Positions 48,139 to 57,815 of a DNA stretch of 64,000 bases are shown here, piece after piece. The stretch comes from an uncultured Bacteroidales bacterium (lineage in GTDB: Bacteria > Bacteroidota > Bacteroidia > Bacteroidales > Muribaculaceae). The notes under the pieces were generated by a model. The model had not been told where the DNA came from, did not search any database, and saw only the letters and a list, made by a program, of their open reading frames with translations. The translations under genes and the position numbers were made by a program. Location of the stretch: NCBI GenBank assembly GCA_947573135.1, contig CANPDU010000005.1:1-64000 (forward strand), given 5' to 3'. Within the stretch, counting starts at the first letter, position 1. Every line of letters begins with the position of its first letter.

Positions 48139-49260
48139 ATGCACTATTTCATAATAGCAGGCGAAGCATCCGGCGATCTCCATGGCGCCGCTCTGATCGA
48201 AGCTCTGCGCGAGGCCGACAGCGACGCCCGCTTTTCGTTTCTCGGCGGCGACAGGATGGCAGTCGCAGCCGCATCCGGTCCGATCATTCACAACCGCGAC
48301 ATGGCCTTTATGGGCTTCAGCGAGGTGCTGCGCCATCTCCCCAAGATCTTTTCCAATCTTTCTGTGACCCGTCGCGCGCTTCTTGACCGCCGTCCCGACT
48401 GTCTCATTCTCATCGACTATCCGTCGTTCAACCTTAAGGTCGCAAAGACAGCTTCGGCCGCCGGCATACCTGTTTTTTACTATATCTCTCCCAAAATATG
48501 GGCGTGGAAAGAGTGGCGCATCAGGGCTATCCGCCGCTATGTCAGCCGCATGTTCTCCATCCTTCCCTTCGAGCGTCAGTTCTATGCCCGTCATGATTTC
48601 CCGGTCGACTATGTCGGCAATCCTTCGGTTGAGGAGATCGACTCTCTGCGTTCCTCGCTTATGTCCCGTGACCGTTTTCTGGCCGAACATAAGCTCCGCG
48701 ACCGCCCGATAATCGCTCTCCTTCCCGGCAGCCGCATGGGAGAGATCCGCTGCAATCTTCCCGTTATGGCCGAGGCCGTCCGCCGTTTCCCTCAGTATCG
48801 TCCCGTCATAGCCGGCGCTCCGGCCATCCCCGACGATGCGTATAGCACCGTTTGTGACTATCCTGTGTTGCGCGACTCTACTCTCGACCTTCTTGCCAAC
48901 AGCCGCGCAGCCCTCGTCACATCCGGCACAGCTACTCTTGAAACCGCTCTTATCGGCACTCCTCAGGTTGTCGTCTACCGGTCCAACGGCTCTAAGATCG
49001 CTTACAATATTATGCGTCTCCTGATCAAAGTCGACTACATCTCCCTTCCCAATCTCATCGCCGGACGTCAGATCATTCCCGAACTGATACTTCACAATTG
49101 TACGCCTGACACGATCTCCGCCGACCTCGCGCCACTGCTCACCGACACTCCCGTACGCGCCGCTCAGCTAAGCGGCTACGCCGACATGCGCCGCGAACTC
49201 GGATCGTCGACCGCAGCCGTTACCACCGCCCGACTCATCGTCGACGCACTCAAAAAATAA
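48139..49260 (+). CDS. lpxB: Lipid-A-disaccharide synthase
   Basis: 373 aa from the ATG at 48139. It matches LpxB from its start (YFIIAGEASGDLHGAALIEAL) through YYISPKIWAWKEWR and LLPGSRMGEI to TSGTATLETAL. It is a GT19 glycosyltransferase that joins UDP-2,3-diacylglucosamine and lipid X to form the lipid A disaccharide at the inner membrane. It is the last gene of the prfB-rnz-tadA-lpxB run and is followed by a bidirectional terminator. Confidence 0.96.
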   Translation: MHYFIIAGEASGDLHGAALIEALREADSDARFSFLGGDRMAVAAASGPIIHNRDMAFMGFSEVLRHLPKIFSNLSVTRRALLDRRPDCLILIDYPSFNLKVAKTASAAGIPVFYYISPKIWAWKEWRIRAIRRYVSRMFSILPFERQFYARHDFPVDYVGNPSVEEIDSLRSSLMSRDRFLAEHKLRDRPIIALLPGSRMGEIRCNLPVMAEAVRRFPQYRPVIAGAPAIPDDAYSTVCDYPVLRDSTLDLLANSRAALVTSGTATLETALIGTPQVVVYRSNGSKIAYNIMRLLIKVDYISLPNLIAGRQIIPELILHNCTPDTISADLAPLLTDTPVRAAQLSGYADMRRELGSSTAAVTTARLIVDALKK

Positions 49261-49324
49261 ATCTCCGCATCCGCTCTGCCATCCTATACTAATTTATGCT
49301 ATTTTAATTAATAGCCAAAATATT

Positions 49325-49361
49325 AAGAGCCGGTTTGACACATATGGTCTAACCGGCTCTT
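49325..49361. terminator. Bidirectional terminator between convergent genes
   Basis: A perfect 11-bp stem AAGAGCCGGTT/AACCGGCTCTT has a 15-nt loop, between lpxB and the convergent surface-protein gene. Confidence 0.85.
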
Positions 49362-49380
49362 CGAGAATTATTATCGGATG

Positions 49381-52188
49381 TTATTTCACTGCCACTTTCA
49401 TCGTCTTCTTGCCGGCTTTTATAAAATATATACCTGCGTTTTCGGGCAGTTTGACATTATCCTTGCCCGACGCGACGACTATGCCGCCAAGGTTATATAC
49501 AGTAATACTCATGCCTGAGGCTTTCGCTGTATTGCCGTCGATTGTGATAGCTTCATCGCCGTCGCTGACTATGTTTTCGATACCGGTAGTAGTGATTCTG
49601 AAGCTGTCATAGCTATAGCGGTCGGTTAAGCAGTCTGATGTACCGTCGTCGTATATCGTGTATGTCTTGTGTTCTTCGAGCATACCGTTATTCTCATTAT
49701 ATGTATAGACATTTTTCTGGTGAGAGTTCCATACCTCCGGGCCTTCATTTTCGCGGCAGGTTGTTTCTTTGACTATTGTTTCGTCAAGTGTTATGCGGTA
49801 CGCGTTGTCGCGTTCGATGGTTTGAACCGTTGTCTTTTGTTTAGTTTCATTCGACCATCGGTCTGCTTCTTGTTCAGTACGGCTGATTTTGGCTTGGTTT
49901 CCGTTGATTTCGACTTTTGTGATATCGCTTCGGCTGATTTCCCAGTCATTCTTTTCAGCGTTCCATTCATGAATTATTTCATTCGTTCCCTGTATTTCAC
50001 CGCCAAAGTTGTAATACTCATCTGCAAGCACTACAACATATTCATCATCATATAAACTGATTGGGTTGAGACTATAAGCTGAAATAGTATAAAAATCATA
50101 TCTGTAATGTGAAATTACTGTCTTGTTTTCGCCTATCCAGCAATTGTTTTCTTGATCCCAGCGATAATCGGCAGACATTCTGAAGCTTATACCGTTCTCA
50201 TCTTCAGTTTCTTTCGACTCATATTTTCTTTCATTGATTGCGTAACTTTCATCATCCGACAGTGAGCGTGTGATCATCACTGTAATGCCGTCTTCTGTAA
50301 CATATGATTCCTCGATGGCGTTGGCGTATGTTTTAATCCATGTGCCGTTGTCATAATTGTAATAAGTCCGGACATTATTCTTTACTGTTGTGCGGTTTGC
50401 TTCGTCTACTTTGCCGCTGCCATTTTCGGCGTAGTACCAGTCTGTGCGCTCGATTGTGCCGTCGGCGAGTGTTTTTTGTTCCAGTTTTTCCGATTGATAG
50501 AGTTTGCTGATGTCTTTAGGGTTAAGCACTTCGTATGTCGAAAGTACAAAGTCGTCATTGTCTCCGTAGGCGAAAAGTTTCTCCGATATCTTGAATTCTT
50601 TGCCGTTGTTGAAGCGCGAAGTTGTGATATATTCGGTGATTGATTCGGGTTTGCCGTTGGTGCCTGTCTTGTAGACTTCTCGGAATTTTGCACCGTCTTC
50701 TTCATAGTTAAGCGTATATTCGTCAAGTGATTCCCACTCATCTTCGCCGGCACCCTTAATACTGAATTCATACTCGTCATAGAGCTCGTTGGTCACCTGT
50801 CTGATAATTTTTTGCAACTCGCCTGTGGCCGAGTAGTATTCATAAAGATAGTAATCCGGACCGACGCTTTGTGATATTTCTTTGACATAGTAGTACGATT
50901 TGTCGTCGTTGATAACTGCAGGATAGAGCTCCCATTCTGAACGTCCGTAATCGCTTTCAATAAGTTCCGCTTTAACGATTTCTATAAGCGTATGACCATA
51001 GCTGTTGGTCGTAATCTCGCATAATCCGTTATCCAAAACGTGATTCTTTACTGACAGTTCATAGACCTTTGTCCAATTTCCGTCAGTGTAATTGTACTGC
51101 GTGAGCGTACGGTTGAAGTCCTTGGTGTAGTCGATGTTATCTTCTGCCATATCAGGAGAGTAAACTATCTTTTGATATGGTATGAATTTATCGTCTTTAT
51201 AATTGTATTCGATCTCCACGCTGTCGCCTGACGCATCTCTGTAACACTCGTGGATCATAGACCGTTCTTCATCGACATTCCCGTTTTCGTCATAGATTTT
51301 GGTGTATTCTCCTTGTTTGTCGCCAAAAAAAGTTATAGACTCATTGATGAGCCGCTCCGTCTGATTTTCAGCGTTGATCTCATAATGTCTCGCTGTTAGT
51401 CTGTCTTTGCCGATTTCACTCTCCATACGGCTATAACCTTTGTTATAGAAATATGTCGCATAATATTCTTTGGCCGGCTCAATCCATGTGTAACGGGCTT
51501 CATTGTTTATATTGCCTTCTTCATCATAGCGTACTTCTCTTGTGATTGCGGCCCCGAGGATATCGACACTTGGAGTATTGGCCGTTTGTCCCTGACGGTA
51601 TTCAAACTCATAAGAGATTTCTTTGAAGGGTTTTTCTTCTGAGCCGGTGTTATATATTGTCAGACCGGTGACATAATCGTTTTCGATTATGCGCTCTTCA
51701 ATACTGTTGACACGCCAGCCATCCCGTCCGTTTTCCTGACTTTCAATCTTACGCGAAAGCCAGCGGCCTTTTCCGTCGGTTGTATATGTGTAACGCACAC
51801 TACGGTCTGACTCCTTCATCATCGTACGATAACCGTGATCATCATATTCTATCGTTACGAGGTTGTCTCTCGTTTCTTCTGAGTTTGTGTTTGTATATAT
51901 GCGGTCATAGCTTGTTACAAGCATTGTGTCGACAGTTTTGGTAACGGCATCAGACGCGTCGAGAGCTGTACCTGAGATGCGGGCGGTCGGAACGCTCTTG
52001 TGTTGTCCTGTCTCGCCGGCGGTTTTCCCTTTAGTGAGGTTCTGAAGCCCTGTGTTCATCGACTTCAGATTGTCAAGTCTTAATTCAGCGCCTGGCATCA
52101 GATATGCGGGAGCTTTTTGGTTCGCACGGGCTGCGACGAAGAGGGTGCCCGTCAGTGTAAAACTTAGAAATAAGTAAAATAATTTCAT
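49381..52188 (-). CDS. Large T9SS-sorted surface protein
   Basis: 935 aa from the ATG at 52188. A signal peptide (FYLFLSFTLTGTLFVAARA) is followed by about 800 residues of repeated beta-hairpin units rich in Tyr, Asp and Glu, resembling YD-type repeats (for example YTKIYDENGNVDEERS). The C-terminal 75 residues are a type A sorting domain of the type IX secretion system (ITVYNLGGIVVASGK, ending AGIYFIKAGKKTMKVAVK). It should be exported and anchored on the outer surface. Ligand or function is unknown. Confidence 0.85.
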   Translation of the reverse strand: MKLFYLFLSFTLTGTLFVAARANQKAPAYLMPGAELRLDNLKSMNTGLQNLTKGKTAGETGQHKSVPTARISGTALDASDAVTKTVDTMLVTSYDRIYTNTNSEETRDNLVTIEYDDHGYRTMMKESDRSVRYTYTTDGKGRWLSRKIESQENGRDGWRVNSIEERIIENDYVTGLTIYNTGSEEKPFKEISYEFEYRQGQTANTPSVDILGAAITREVRYDEEGNINNEARYTWIEPAKEYYATYFYNKGYSRMESEIGKDRLTARHYEINAENQTERLINESITFFGDKQGEYTKIYDENGNVDEERSMIHECYRDASGDSVEIEYNYKDDKFIPYQKIVYSPDMAEDNIDYTKDFNRTLTQYNYTDGNWTKVYELSVKNHVLDNGLCEITTNSYGHTLIEIVKAELIESDYGRSEWELYPAVINDDKSYYYVKEISQSVGPDYYLYEYYSATGELQKIIRQVTNELYDEYEFSIKGAGEDEWESLDEYTLNYEEDGAKFREVYKTGTNGKPESITEYITTSRFNNGKEFKISEKLFAYGDNDDFVLSTYEVLNPKDISKLYQSEKLEQKTLADGTIERTDWYYAENGSGKVDEANRTTVKNNVRTYYNYDNGTWIKTYANAIEESYVTEDGITVMITRSLSDDESYAINERKYESKETEDENGISFRMSADYRWDQENNCWIGENKTVISHYRYDFYTISAYSLNPISLYDDEYVVVLADEYYNFGGEIQGTNEIIHEWNAEKNDWEISRSDITKVEINGNQAKISRTEQEADRWSNETKQKTTVQTIERDNAYRITLDETIVKETTCRENEGPEVWNSHQKNVYTYNENNGMLEEHKTYTIYDDGTSDCLTDRYSYDSFRITTTGIENIVSDGDEAITIDGNTAKASGMSITVYNLGGIVVASGKDNVKLPENAGIYFIKAGKKTMKVAVK

Positions 52189-52241
52189 AGTGCGATTTTT
52201 TGAATGGTTCATTATGATGCACAAATATAACTATTTATTTG

Positions 52242-52442
52242 CTATTTTGTTGTTTTTTTAACATTTGTTTTTGTGCCGTTTTCTCGTTTTATGTTCCGCC
52301 CGTGTCGTTTCAGCGACTCCGCTATTATCCATTGCAGCTGGCCGTTGACCGAGCGGAACTCATGCGCCGCCCATTTTTCGACCGCCTCCATTGTTTCCGG
52401 ATCGAGACGCAGCAGAAACCCCTTGCTTTGTTGCGTGGCCAT
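52242..52442 (-). CDS. Arc/MetJ-type ribbon-helix-helix protein
   Basis: 66 aa. The start GFLLRLDPETMEAVEKWAAHEFRSVNGQLQWII is a ribbon-helix-helix of the Arc family, with a basic tail. It lies 17 bp after the SPFH gene and is probably its operon partner, a pairing often seen in Bacteroidota. A regulator of the operon is the likely role. Confidence 0.8.
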   Translation of the reverse strand: MATQQSKGFLLRLDPETMEAVEKWAAHEFRSVNGQLQWIIAESLKRHGRNIKRENGTKTNVKKTTK

Positions 52443-52459
52443 TGATAGGTTTCCGGATT

Positions 52460-53437
52460 TTACTGATACAGAGATCCGGTGTTGAGCACAGGCTGTGCAG
52501 GTTCGTCAGCGCAGAGCACCACAAGCAGATTGCTCACCATCGTAGCCTTGCGTTCATCGTCGAGCGCCACTATCTGTTCTTCGTCGAGCTGATCGAGAGC
52601 CATTTTAACCATCGACACCGCGCCTTCTACGATCTTCTCCCTCGCCGAAATTATAGCCGATGCCTGCTGGCGGCGCAGCATCACCGCCGCGATTTCAGGC
52701 GCATATGCAAGATAGTTCAGACGGGCCTCGACAACCTCTATGCCGGCCATTGCCAGACGCTCGTTCAGTTTCTCCTCGAGCTGTTCGTTGATCTCGCTGG
52801 CGTCGCTCCTGAGCGTTATCTCCTTGTGTTCGCCGTTTTCCTCATCATAGGCATAGCGGCCCGTCACTTCGCGCAGGGCGGCGTCGCTCTGTATCCCGAC
52901 AAACGCGTTAAGCGCCTTGGCTATCGAATTGGTCAGAGTCGCCGACGCTGCGGCTTTCTCGTCCGTGCTTACTGCGATTGCCGGCACCTGGTCAGCATCC
53001 ACGTCAAACACTGCGCGGTAGGTGTCCTTAACCTTCCACACCAGCACCATGCCTATCATCACCGGATTGCCCACCTTGTCGTTGACCTTGATCGGAGCGA
53101 TATCCATGTTGCGTATGCGCAGCGAGATTTTTTTCTTGGTCATGAACGGATTGACCCAGAAGAAACCCGTCTCGCGGTATGTTCCCTGATATTGGCCGAA
53201 GAATATCATCACGCGCGCCTGGTTAGGCTGCAGCACGAAGAATCCGCACGCTGTGATAATCATCGTAATCAGCCCGATGCCGCTCATCACCCCTGCGAGC
53301 CAGTAGTATTCGAAGGGCAGAAACACAAACAGCGCCGCTATTATTGCCGGTATTAAAAGCAGCTCCACGGCGAGCATTGCAAAACCGTTGTAAACCTTTC
53401 CCTGATAGGGGACTTCCTTGTCAATTTGAGCTTTCAT
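52460..53437 (-). CDS. SPFH/band-7 membrane protein
   Basis: 325 aa from the ATG at 53437. Two close transmembrane helices (residues about 18-38 and 45-65) are followed by a band-7/SPFH domain (GFFVLQPNQARVMIFFGQYQ, then GFFWVNPFM) and a coiled-coil region (EQLEEKLNERLAMAGIEVVEA). SPFH proteins form large ring or cage assemblies in membranes and recruit proteases. It is the first gene of an operon with the ribbon-helix-helix gene. Confidence 0.88.
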   Translation of the reverse strand: MKAQIDKEVPYQGKVYNGFAMLAVELLLIPAIIAALFVFLPFEYYWLAGVMSGIGLITMIITACGFFVLQPNQARVMIFFGQYQGTYRETGFFWVNPFMTKKKISLRIRNMDIAPIKVNDKVGNPVMIGMVLVWKVKDTYRAVFDVDADQVPAIAVSTDEKAAASATLTNSIAKALNAFVGIQSDAALREVTGRYAYDEENGEHKEITLRSDASEINEQLEEKLNERLAMAGIEVVEARLNYLAYAPEIAAVMLRRQQASAIISAREKIVEGAVSMVKMALDQLDEEQIVALDDERKATMVSNLLVVLCADEPAQPVLNTGSLYQ

Positions 53438-54061
53438 AAGTGATATTGTTTTGATATTATTTCGATACAAAAATATATAAACAATTTCACATCTCCAAAA
53501 AAAAAAATCATCATCCACCCGCGCCTCTGCGTGAAAACAATTTCTGCACTTCGCGCGACATCCCCTAATCGCTTCTCTGACTGACATTCTCCCTTGCGAT
53601 CTTCGCGCCTCTGCGCGAGATACCATAAGCCTGGCGTCGAAGCCGCGCAACATCCCTTAATCGTCTCTTCAGCCAGATTTCCCCTTTGCGCTCCCCGCGC
53701 CTCTGCGCGACATCATCTCCCGGCGAAAAAAGCGTCGGAGACGCTCAATATGTTAATTCCCATAATTAGCGCTGAAAGCGTGGTTTATGGGGTGACAGGC
53801 GTCACCCTCAAATATGCGCATCGGAGCCGCGCGACATTCCATAATCGCCTCTCTGACTGACATTCTCCCTTGCGATCTTCGCGCCTCGGCGTGAGATATT
53901 TCCGGCTCTCCGCGCGATGTTACGCCAAGTGCGTCGGAGACGCTCAATATGTTAATTCCCATAATTAGCGCTGAAAGCGCGGTTTATGGTGTTTCAGGCG
54001 TCACTCTGAAAAAGGCGCGTCGGCGACGCGCGACACCCCCTAATCGCTTCTCCCCTCCCTG
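53438..54061. repeat. Intergenic region with two interleaved repeat families
   Basis: Family one, about 74 bp beginning gcgtcggagacgctcaatat, occurs at 53732-53805 and 53931-54004. Family two, about 59 bp containing gactgacattctcccttgcg, occurs at 53553-53611 and 53829-53887. Further degenerate cgcgcctctgcgcga words lie between. The inverted arms (gcgtcggagacgc and gcgctgaaagcgc) suggest REP-like elements. The SPFH promoter lies at the left edge near 53468. Confidence 0.7.
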
Positions 54062-54496
54062 CTATTCCAGCGGCTTCCGCATTTTGTTCATCTGGCGTCG
54101 GTAGAAAACTGTGTCGGGCAGTTTGCTACGGTCAAGCGCGTATTCAAAATATCCCACTATCTCACTATTGCCGGGATTGGTATAATCATACGCTACAAAA
54201 ATCGAATCTCCTTCAACTATTTTAGAAAGTCCACCATACCCGGCTCTTCCGCGAAAAATCGAATCACCTACATAAAATTCATATAATTTACCGGGATTAC
54301 GGTCTAATTTAATTTTATAAATAACACCAACCGTATACGCCGTATGGTTGTTCAGACTCTTTGTACGCATTATTTCATAAGGTATCATTAAAGAAAACAT
54401 GATAATGAAGCCGGCGGCACAGATATGATCCTCATCATACACCTTCTTTTTCAGATACTTTAATCCAATCATAAATATCTTAGCGAAACTTTTCAT
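54062..54496 (-). CDS. Membrane protein, immunity candidate of the Rhs locus
   Basis: 144 aa. One transmembrane helix at residues about 27-47 (AGFIIMFSLMIPYEIM) is followed by a beta-rich external part with DUF3592-like spacing (YKIKLDRNPGKLYEFYVGDSIF). It lies downstream of the orphan Rhs tip and the lipoprotein. It could be a second immunity protein of the locus or an unrelated gene. Confidence 0.6.
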   Translation of the reverse strand: MKSFAKIFMIGLKYLKKKVYDEDHICAAGFIIMFSLMIPYEIMRTKSLNNHTAYTVGVIYKIKLDRNPGKLYEFYVGDSIFRGRAGYGGLSKIVEGDSIFVAYDYTNPGNSEIVGYFEYALDRSKLPDTVFYRRQMNKMRKPLE

Positions 54497-54612
54497 AACG
54501 AGCTGTTTGGGGGGATTGTTGACCTGGCAAAAGATTTAGACGCTTGAATATTACGAACTTCCTATGTTTAACTTTTTCAACTGATAAATATTGTTACCTA
54601 TTTGGTACCCAG

Positions 54613-55056
54613 TCAATCCACAGCATATAATGTGTAATTCCCATTTCTGAAATCGAATAGACTGGATTTGTATATAGCAAGGTCGAGCCTTTTATGTGTA
54701 CCTTTCTCCTGTCCGAAAACTACAATGATTGAATCTGTATGAGAATCATAGAGCGAATCACAACTATAGAGATCTTCAATTTTGCAAGATTTAATATCAT
54801 CATTTAGTAATGTATTATAATCCACAACAATACCACCTTCTACTGCGATGCCATCATCATAAATGATGAGATCAGGTATTGCTGAATAAGTTGAGAGCGT
54901 ATGTCGATTAATTAATTCTATACAGATAAATTTTCTACATTGCTCTTTTAAAACCACTCTGAAATTAGAGTTTTCATATATGTATTCTTTTTCTCCTACT
55001 ATACATGATGCAAAAAGGAATAGCAATGCAATTATTGGTTTTAAACGACGATACAT
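54613..55056 (-). CDS. Lipoprotein, probable immunity protein
   Basis: 147 aa with a lipoprotein signal (PIIALLFLFASC). It is AT-rich and unrecognised. It starts 46 bp after the orphan Rhs tip carrying a CHAP-like domain. A peptidoglycan-cutting toxin acts in the periplasm, so a lipid-anchored periplasmic neighbour is the natural immunity protein (inference). Confidence 0.65.
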   Translation of the reverse strand: MYRRLKPIIALLFLFASCIVGEKEYIYENSNFRVVLKEQCRKFICIELINRHTLSTYSAIPDLIIYDDGIAVEGGIVVDYNTLLNDDIKSCKIEDLYSCDSLYDSHTDSIIVVFGQEKGTHKRLDLAIYKSSLFDFRNGNYTLYAVD

Positions 55057-55102
55057 CTCGATGTCTTTTACATTAATTAATAGATTGATTGAGGCTTTTT
55101 CA

Positions 55103-56236
55103 TTACCGAGTAGTATGTACTCCTATCGAACGCCCTCTAAGATTAAATTCTGGCAAAGAGATATTTGAGGCAGAATGATTTGTTGGGTAAACATATTTTA
55201 ATACGTTGTTTGTGGAATTTGGGGACAAATTAACTGCATCATTTTGATTGCCACCCAATATAATAAGACGACCATCTTTATTCCGACCGACAACAAAACC
55301 TACATGGCTGTAATTCATTATCGCTATAGAGCCGAACTGCGGAATGGAATAAGATTGCCCCCATGTTTTGAATGTATAAACAGCCGCATGATTACTCCCT
55401 TCTATGCCTGAGTTTTCTAAACAAAAGTTGACAAAAGCAGCACACCAAGCTGTTTTATCGGTCTGTGACGCAAGAGTGCCTTTTAATTGAGTATAATCAA
55501 AATATTTTAGAATTTCTGGATTATCGCCTGTTTCTGAAATATCTTTATTCATTTCTTCTACTGCAACATCAATCCATGGAGTATTATTCTCATATGTCAT
55601 TTTTCCGTTTGAATTATAAAATTCAGTCATAAGCCCGCTCTCACTATTTCCACGGACATTAATATCCATCCAGATTTTATCTCTTTTATAGGATGTTCCG
55701 CGATAAATTTCATTTTCAGACAGGACCGAAGTATAATTTTTCTCATTAACATCCTCTCTCCAATTTATATCTCCTTCTTCATTTTCGACCCAATCCTTCC
55801 CGTCTTCATCCACTCTGTTAATCGGATCGCCGCCGCAGTAGGAATATGGGGATATGGGATAGAATTTCCAGGCAAGCGGGTCGGGGGTCGACCAGTTGCC
55901 GTAGGGGGTGAGGATGCGGGCGCCGAAGTCGTAGGCGTTGCGGCCGCCGGAGTGCTCGCGTTCCTTGCCGCCGAAGAGGTAGCGCTGACCGCTCGGCTCT
56001 ACCGTCGGCTCGCCGTAGGGATAATAGGTCGTCTCCTGGACTACATTGCCTCGGTTGTCGGCCACGACGGCATTGTTGCCCTGCCAGTCGGTAAGATAGT
56101 ACATCGTGCCGCCCTGAGGATCGAAGTAGCCCCCGGCGAATGCCGAGTATTCGAGCTTGCCGTCGCGGGACACATGCGGCCCGACAGACTCTTTGAGACG
56201 GTAATAGGAGTATTCTTCCTTTATGATAGTCAGCAT
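55103..56236 (-). CDS. Orphan Rhs tip with CHAP-like toxin domain
   Basis: 377 aa. Residues about 15-140 repeat the Rhs core end of the full-length gene at 57816 (DFGARILTPYGNWSTPDPL, then YPISPYSYCGGDPIN). The remaining 240 residues are AT-rich and different, ending in a CHAP/NlpC-like amidase domain: TAWCAAFVNFCLENSG gives Cys, HVGFVVGRN gives His, and GGNQNDAVN follows. It lacks a signal peptide and the Rhs cage, so it is a displaced tip usable after recombination with the main gene. An intact frame suggests it is still selected. Confidence 0.85.
   Translation of the reverse strand: MLTIIKEEYSYYRLKESVGPHVSRDGKLEYSAFAGGYFDPQGGTMYYLTDWQGNNAVVADNRGNVVQETTYYPYGEPTVEPSGQRYLFGGKEREHSGGRNAYDFGARILTPYGNWSTPDPLAWKFYPISPYSYCGGDPINRVDEDGKDWVENEEGDINWREDVNEKNYTSVLSENEIYRGTSYKRDKIWMDINVRGNSESGLMTEFYNSNGKMTYENNTPWIDVAVEEMNKDISETGDNPEILKYFDYTQLKGTLASQTDKTAWCAAFVNFCLENSGIEGSNHAAVYTFKTWGQSYSIPQFGSIAIMNYSHVGFVVGRNKDGRLIILGGNQNDAVNLSPNSTNNVLKYVYPTNHSASNISLPEFNLRGRSIGVHTTR
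55816..56188 (-). repeat. Rhs core repeat, orphan copy
   Basis: About 373 bp almost identical to 58379-58751 in the full-length Rhs gene. The GC-rich identity ends sharply at the AT-rich toxin segment on one side. It is the homology over which toxin tips can be exchanged. Confidence 0.85.
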
Positions 56237-56289
56237 AATAGATGACTTAATATAATTATTTTAGCACACTCGCAGCTTGTTAATATCAA

Positions 56290-57006
56290 TTATTCATATT
56301 GTACGACCTCTATCTTCTTGTTGAAATCAAGACCTGTCAGGCCATTGGCTTTGGCTATTTCTACAAAGCGTTCGCTTACAAAGGTACCGGAAAAATTAAA
56401 TTTAAAAAAATCAAGATCAATTGGGAATGTACCGTTCACTGCGATCCGGTCAACGCCTAAAATGTGCGTATAACCATATATATAATAATCGTCAATGGAT
56501 TTGAAAATAGGAACTTCCGTATCAATCTTTCTATATTGTGTTGAGCCTATTTCATCACCGATTGACTCCTTTTCATACTCGGAAAAACTGCATTTATCCC
56601 ATATAATATAATCAAACTGTTTAAGCCGAAACGTTCCGACAAAATAATAAAGCGTTGGCTTCCCTTTTATATAGATTCTTACAGGGTACACCCTATGATC
56701 TCCAATATTTAGCTCCTTTAAGCAGCCAAATGCTTTTTTACTTATAAACGGGACAAGAGTATAAATACAGTTAATAAAATCAATTGTCTTGGCTTTTCGT
56801 GATAGTTTGAACTCCCCGATCGTAGGTTTGAAATCAGGGTATGTCAGACCTTTATATATCCAACGTGCAACCTTAAACAGATTACTCTTATCATACGGAT
56901 AGCCCTCTTTTAAATAATTGATGTTATATGGACTGATCTTGCCAACGATTTTATCATTGGTAGTTGTATCGGCGCGATAGAATATTTTTTTCTTTTTAAA
57001 CCTCAT
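56290..57006 (-). CDS. Immunity-type protein, paralogue 1
   Basis: 238 aa, paralogous to the next gene upstream (shared YIIWDKC near the middle, and SERFVEIAKANGLTGLDF at the C-terminus). The fold resembles DUF1629/Imm11-like immunity proteins, though I am not certain of the family. AT-rich. It lies between the full Rhs gene and the orphan tip. It may protect against an earlier variant of the Rhs toxin. Confidence 0.65.
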   Translation of the reverse strand: MRFKKKKIFYRADTTTNDKIVGKISPYNINYLKEGYPYDKSNLFKVARWIYKGLTYPDFKPTIGEFKLSRKAKTIDFINCIYTLVPFISKKAFGCLKELNIGDHRVYPVRIYIKGKPTLYYFVGTFRLKQFDYIIWDKCSFSEYEKESIGDEIGSTQYRKIDTEVPIFKSIDDYYIYGYTHILGVDRIAVNGTFPIDLDFFKFNFSGTFVSERFVEIAKANGLTGLDFNKKIEVVQYE

Positions 57007-57063
57007 AATGTGTTAAATCAAGAATTATTGATTACGTGACGGTTATTTATGCAATTATACTGA

Positions 57064-57789
57064 TCAGATATATTGTACAATCTCTATTTTCTGTTTAAAA
57101 TCAAGACCTATCAGACCATTTGCCTTGGCTGTCTCGACAAATCGTTCACTTACCAGTTTGTTAACAAAGGCGTTATAGAATTTGACATAATCAAGCTCGA
57201 TTGGAAATTTTTCGTTTACAGCAATCGATTCTACCTCCGGCCAATGCGTGGCGCTAAAAGCGTCGAAATCATCGACAGATCTGAATACTGGTACTTCGGT
57301 GTCGAGCCGTTTGTCGTAGATGCTGTCAAGGTCGGCACTTTTGAATGCAAGTTCGGTATCATAAAACCGGCATTTATCCCAAATTATATAATCAGCTTGT
57401 TTATAAGGTAGTACCCCGGCAAAAAAATATAATATAGGCTTCAGCCTATGATAGACTCGGACTGGATAAATCCTATGAGTTCCGAAGTTTAACGGTCTAA
57501 GACAGTCAACTGCTTTCTTACTGAGGAGCGGTTTGTCAAACATTGAGGTGCTTAGAAAATCCGTGGGCTTGGCTGATTTCATAAGTTCTATACCCCCGAG
57601 CAGTGGTTTAGTACGCGGAAAGATGAAGCCTGACCCTATCAGTCTTTGTACATGATATATCCCACGGGGAGTGTCGACATAGCTGTTCATTCCCTTTAGA
57701 AATTCGCGGCACTGCGGAAACACCCAACCTGTATCCTTATCAATTGTATGCTTTGGACAGTAAAATGTTTTTGATCTCTTTATTTTCAT
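57064..57789 (-). CDS. Immunity-type protein, paralogue 2 (cognate to Rhs)
   Basis: 241 aa, 26 bp downstream of the full Rhs gene, the usual place of its immunity gene. It shares YIIWDKC and the C-terminal SERFVETAKANGLIGLDFKQKIE region with its neighbour. It begins with a basic CPKH motif. It probably binds and blocks the nuclease tip encoded at 57816-58350. Confidence 0.75.
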   Translation of the reverse strand: MKIKRSKTFYCPKHTIDKDTGWVFPQCREFLKGMNSYVDTPRGIYHVQRLIGSGFIFPRTKPLLGGIELMKSAKPTDFLSTSMFDKPLLSKKAVDCLRPLNFGTHRIYPVRVYHRLKPILYFFAGVLPYKQADYIIWDKCRFYDTELAFKSADLDSIYDKRLDTEVPVFRSVDDFDAFSATHWPEVESIAVNEKFPIELDYVKFYNAFVNKLVSERFVETAKANGLIGLDFKQKIEIVQYI

Positions 57790-57815
57790 AATGTTCAGCT
57801 TTTTATGCGAAAAGA

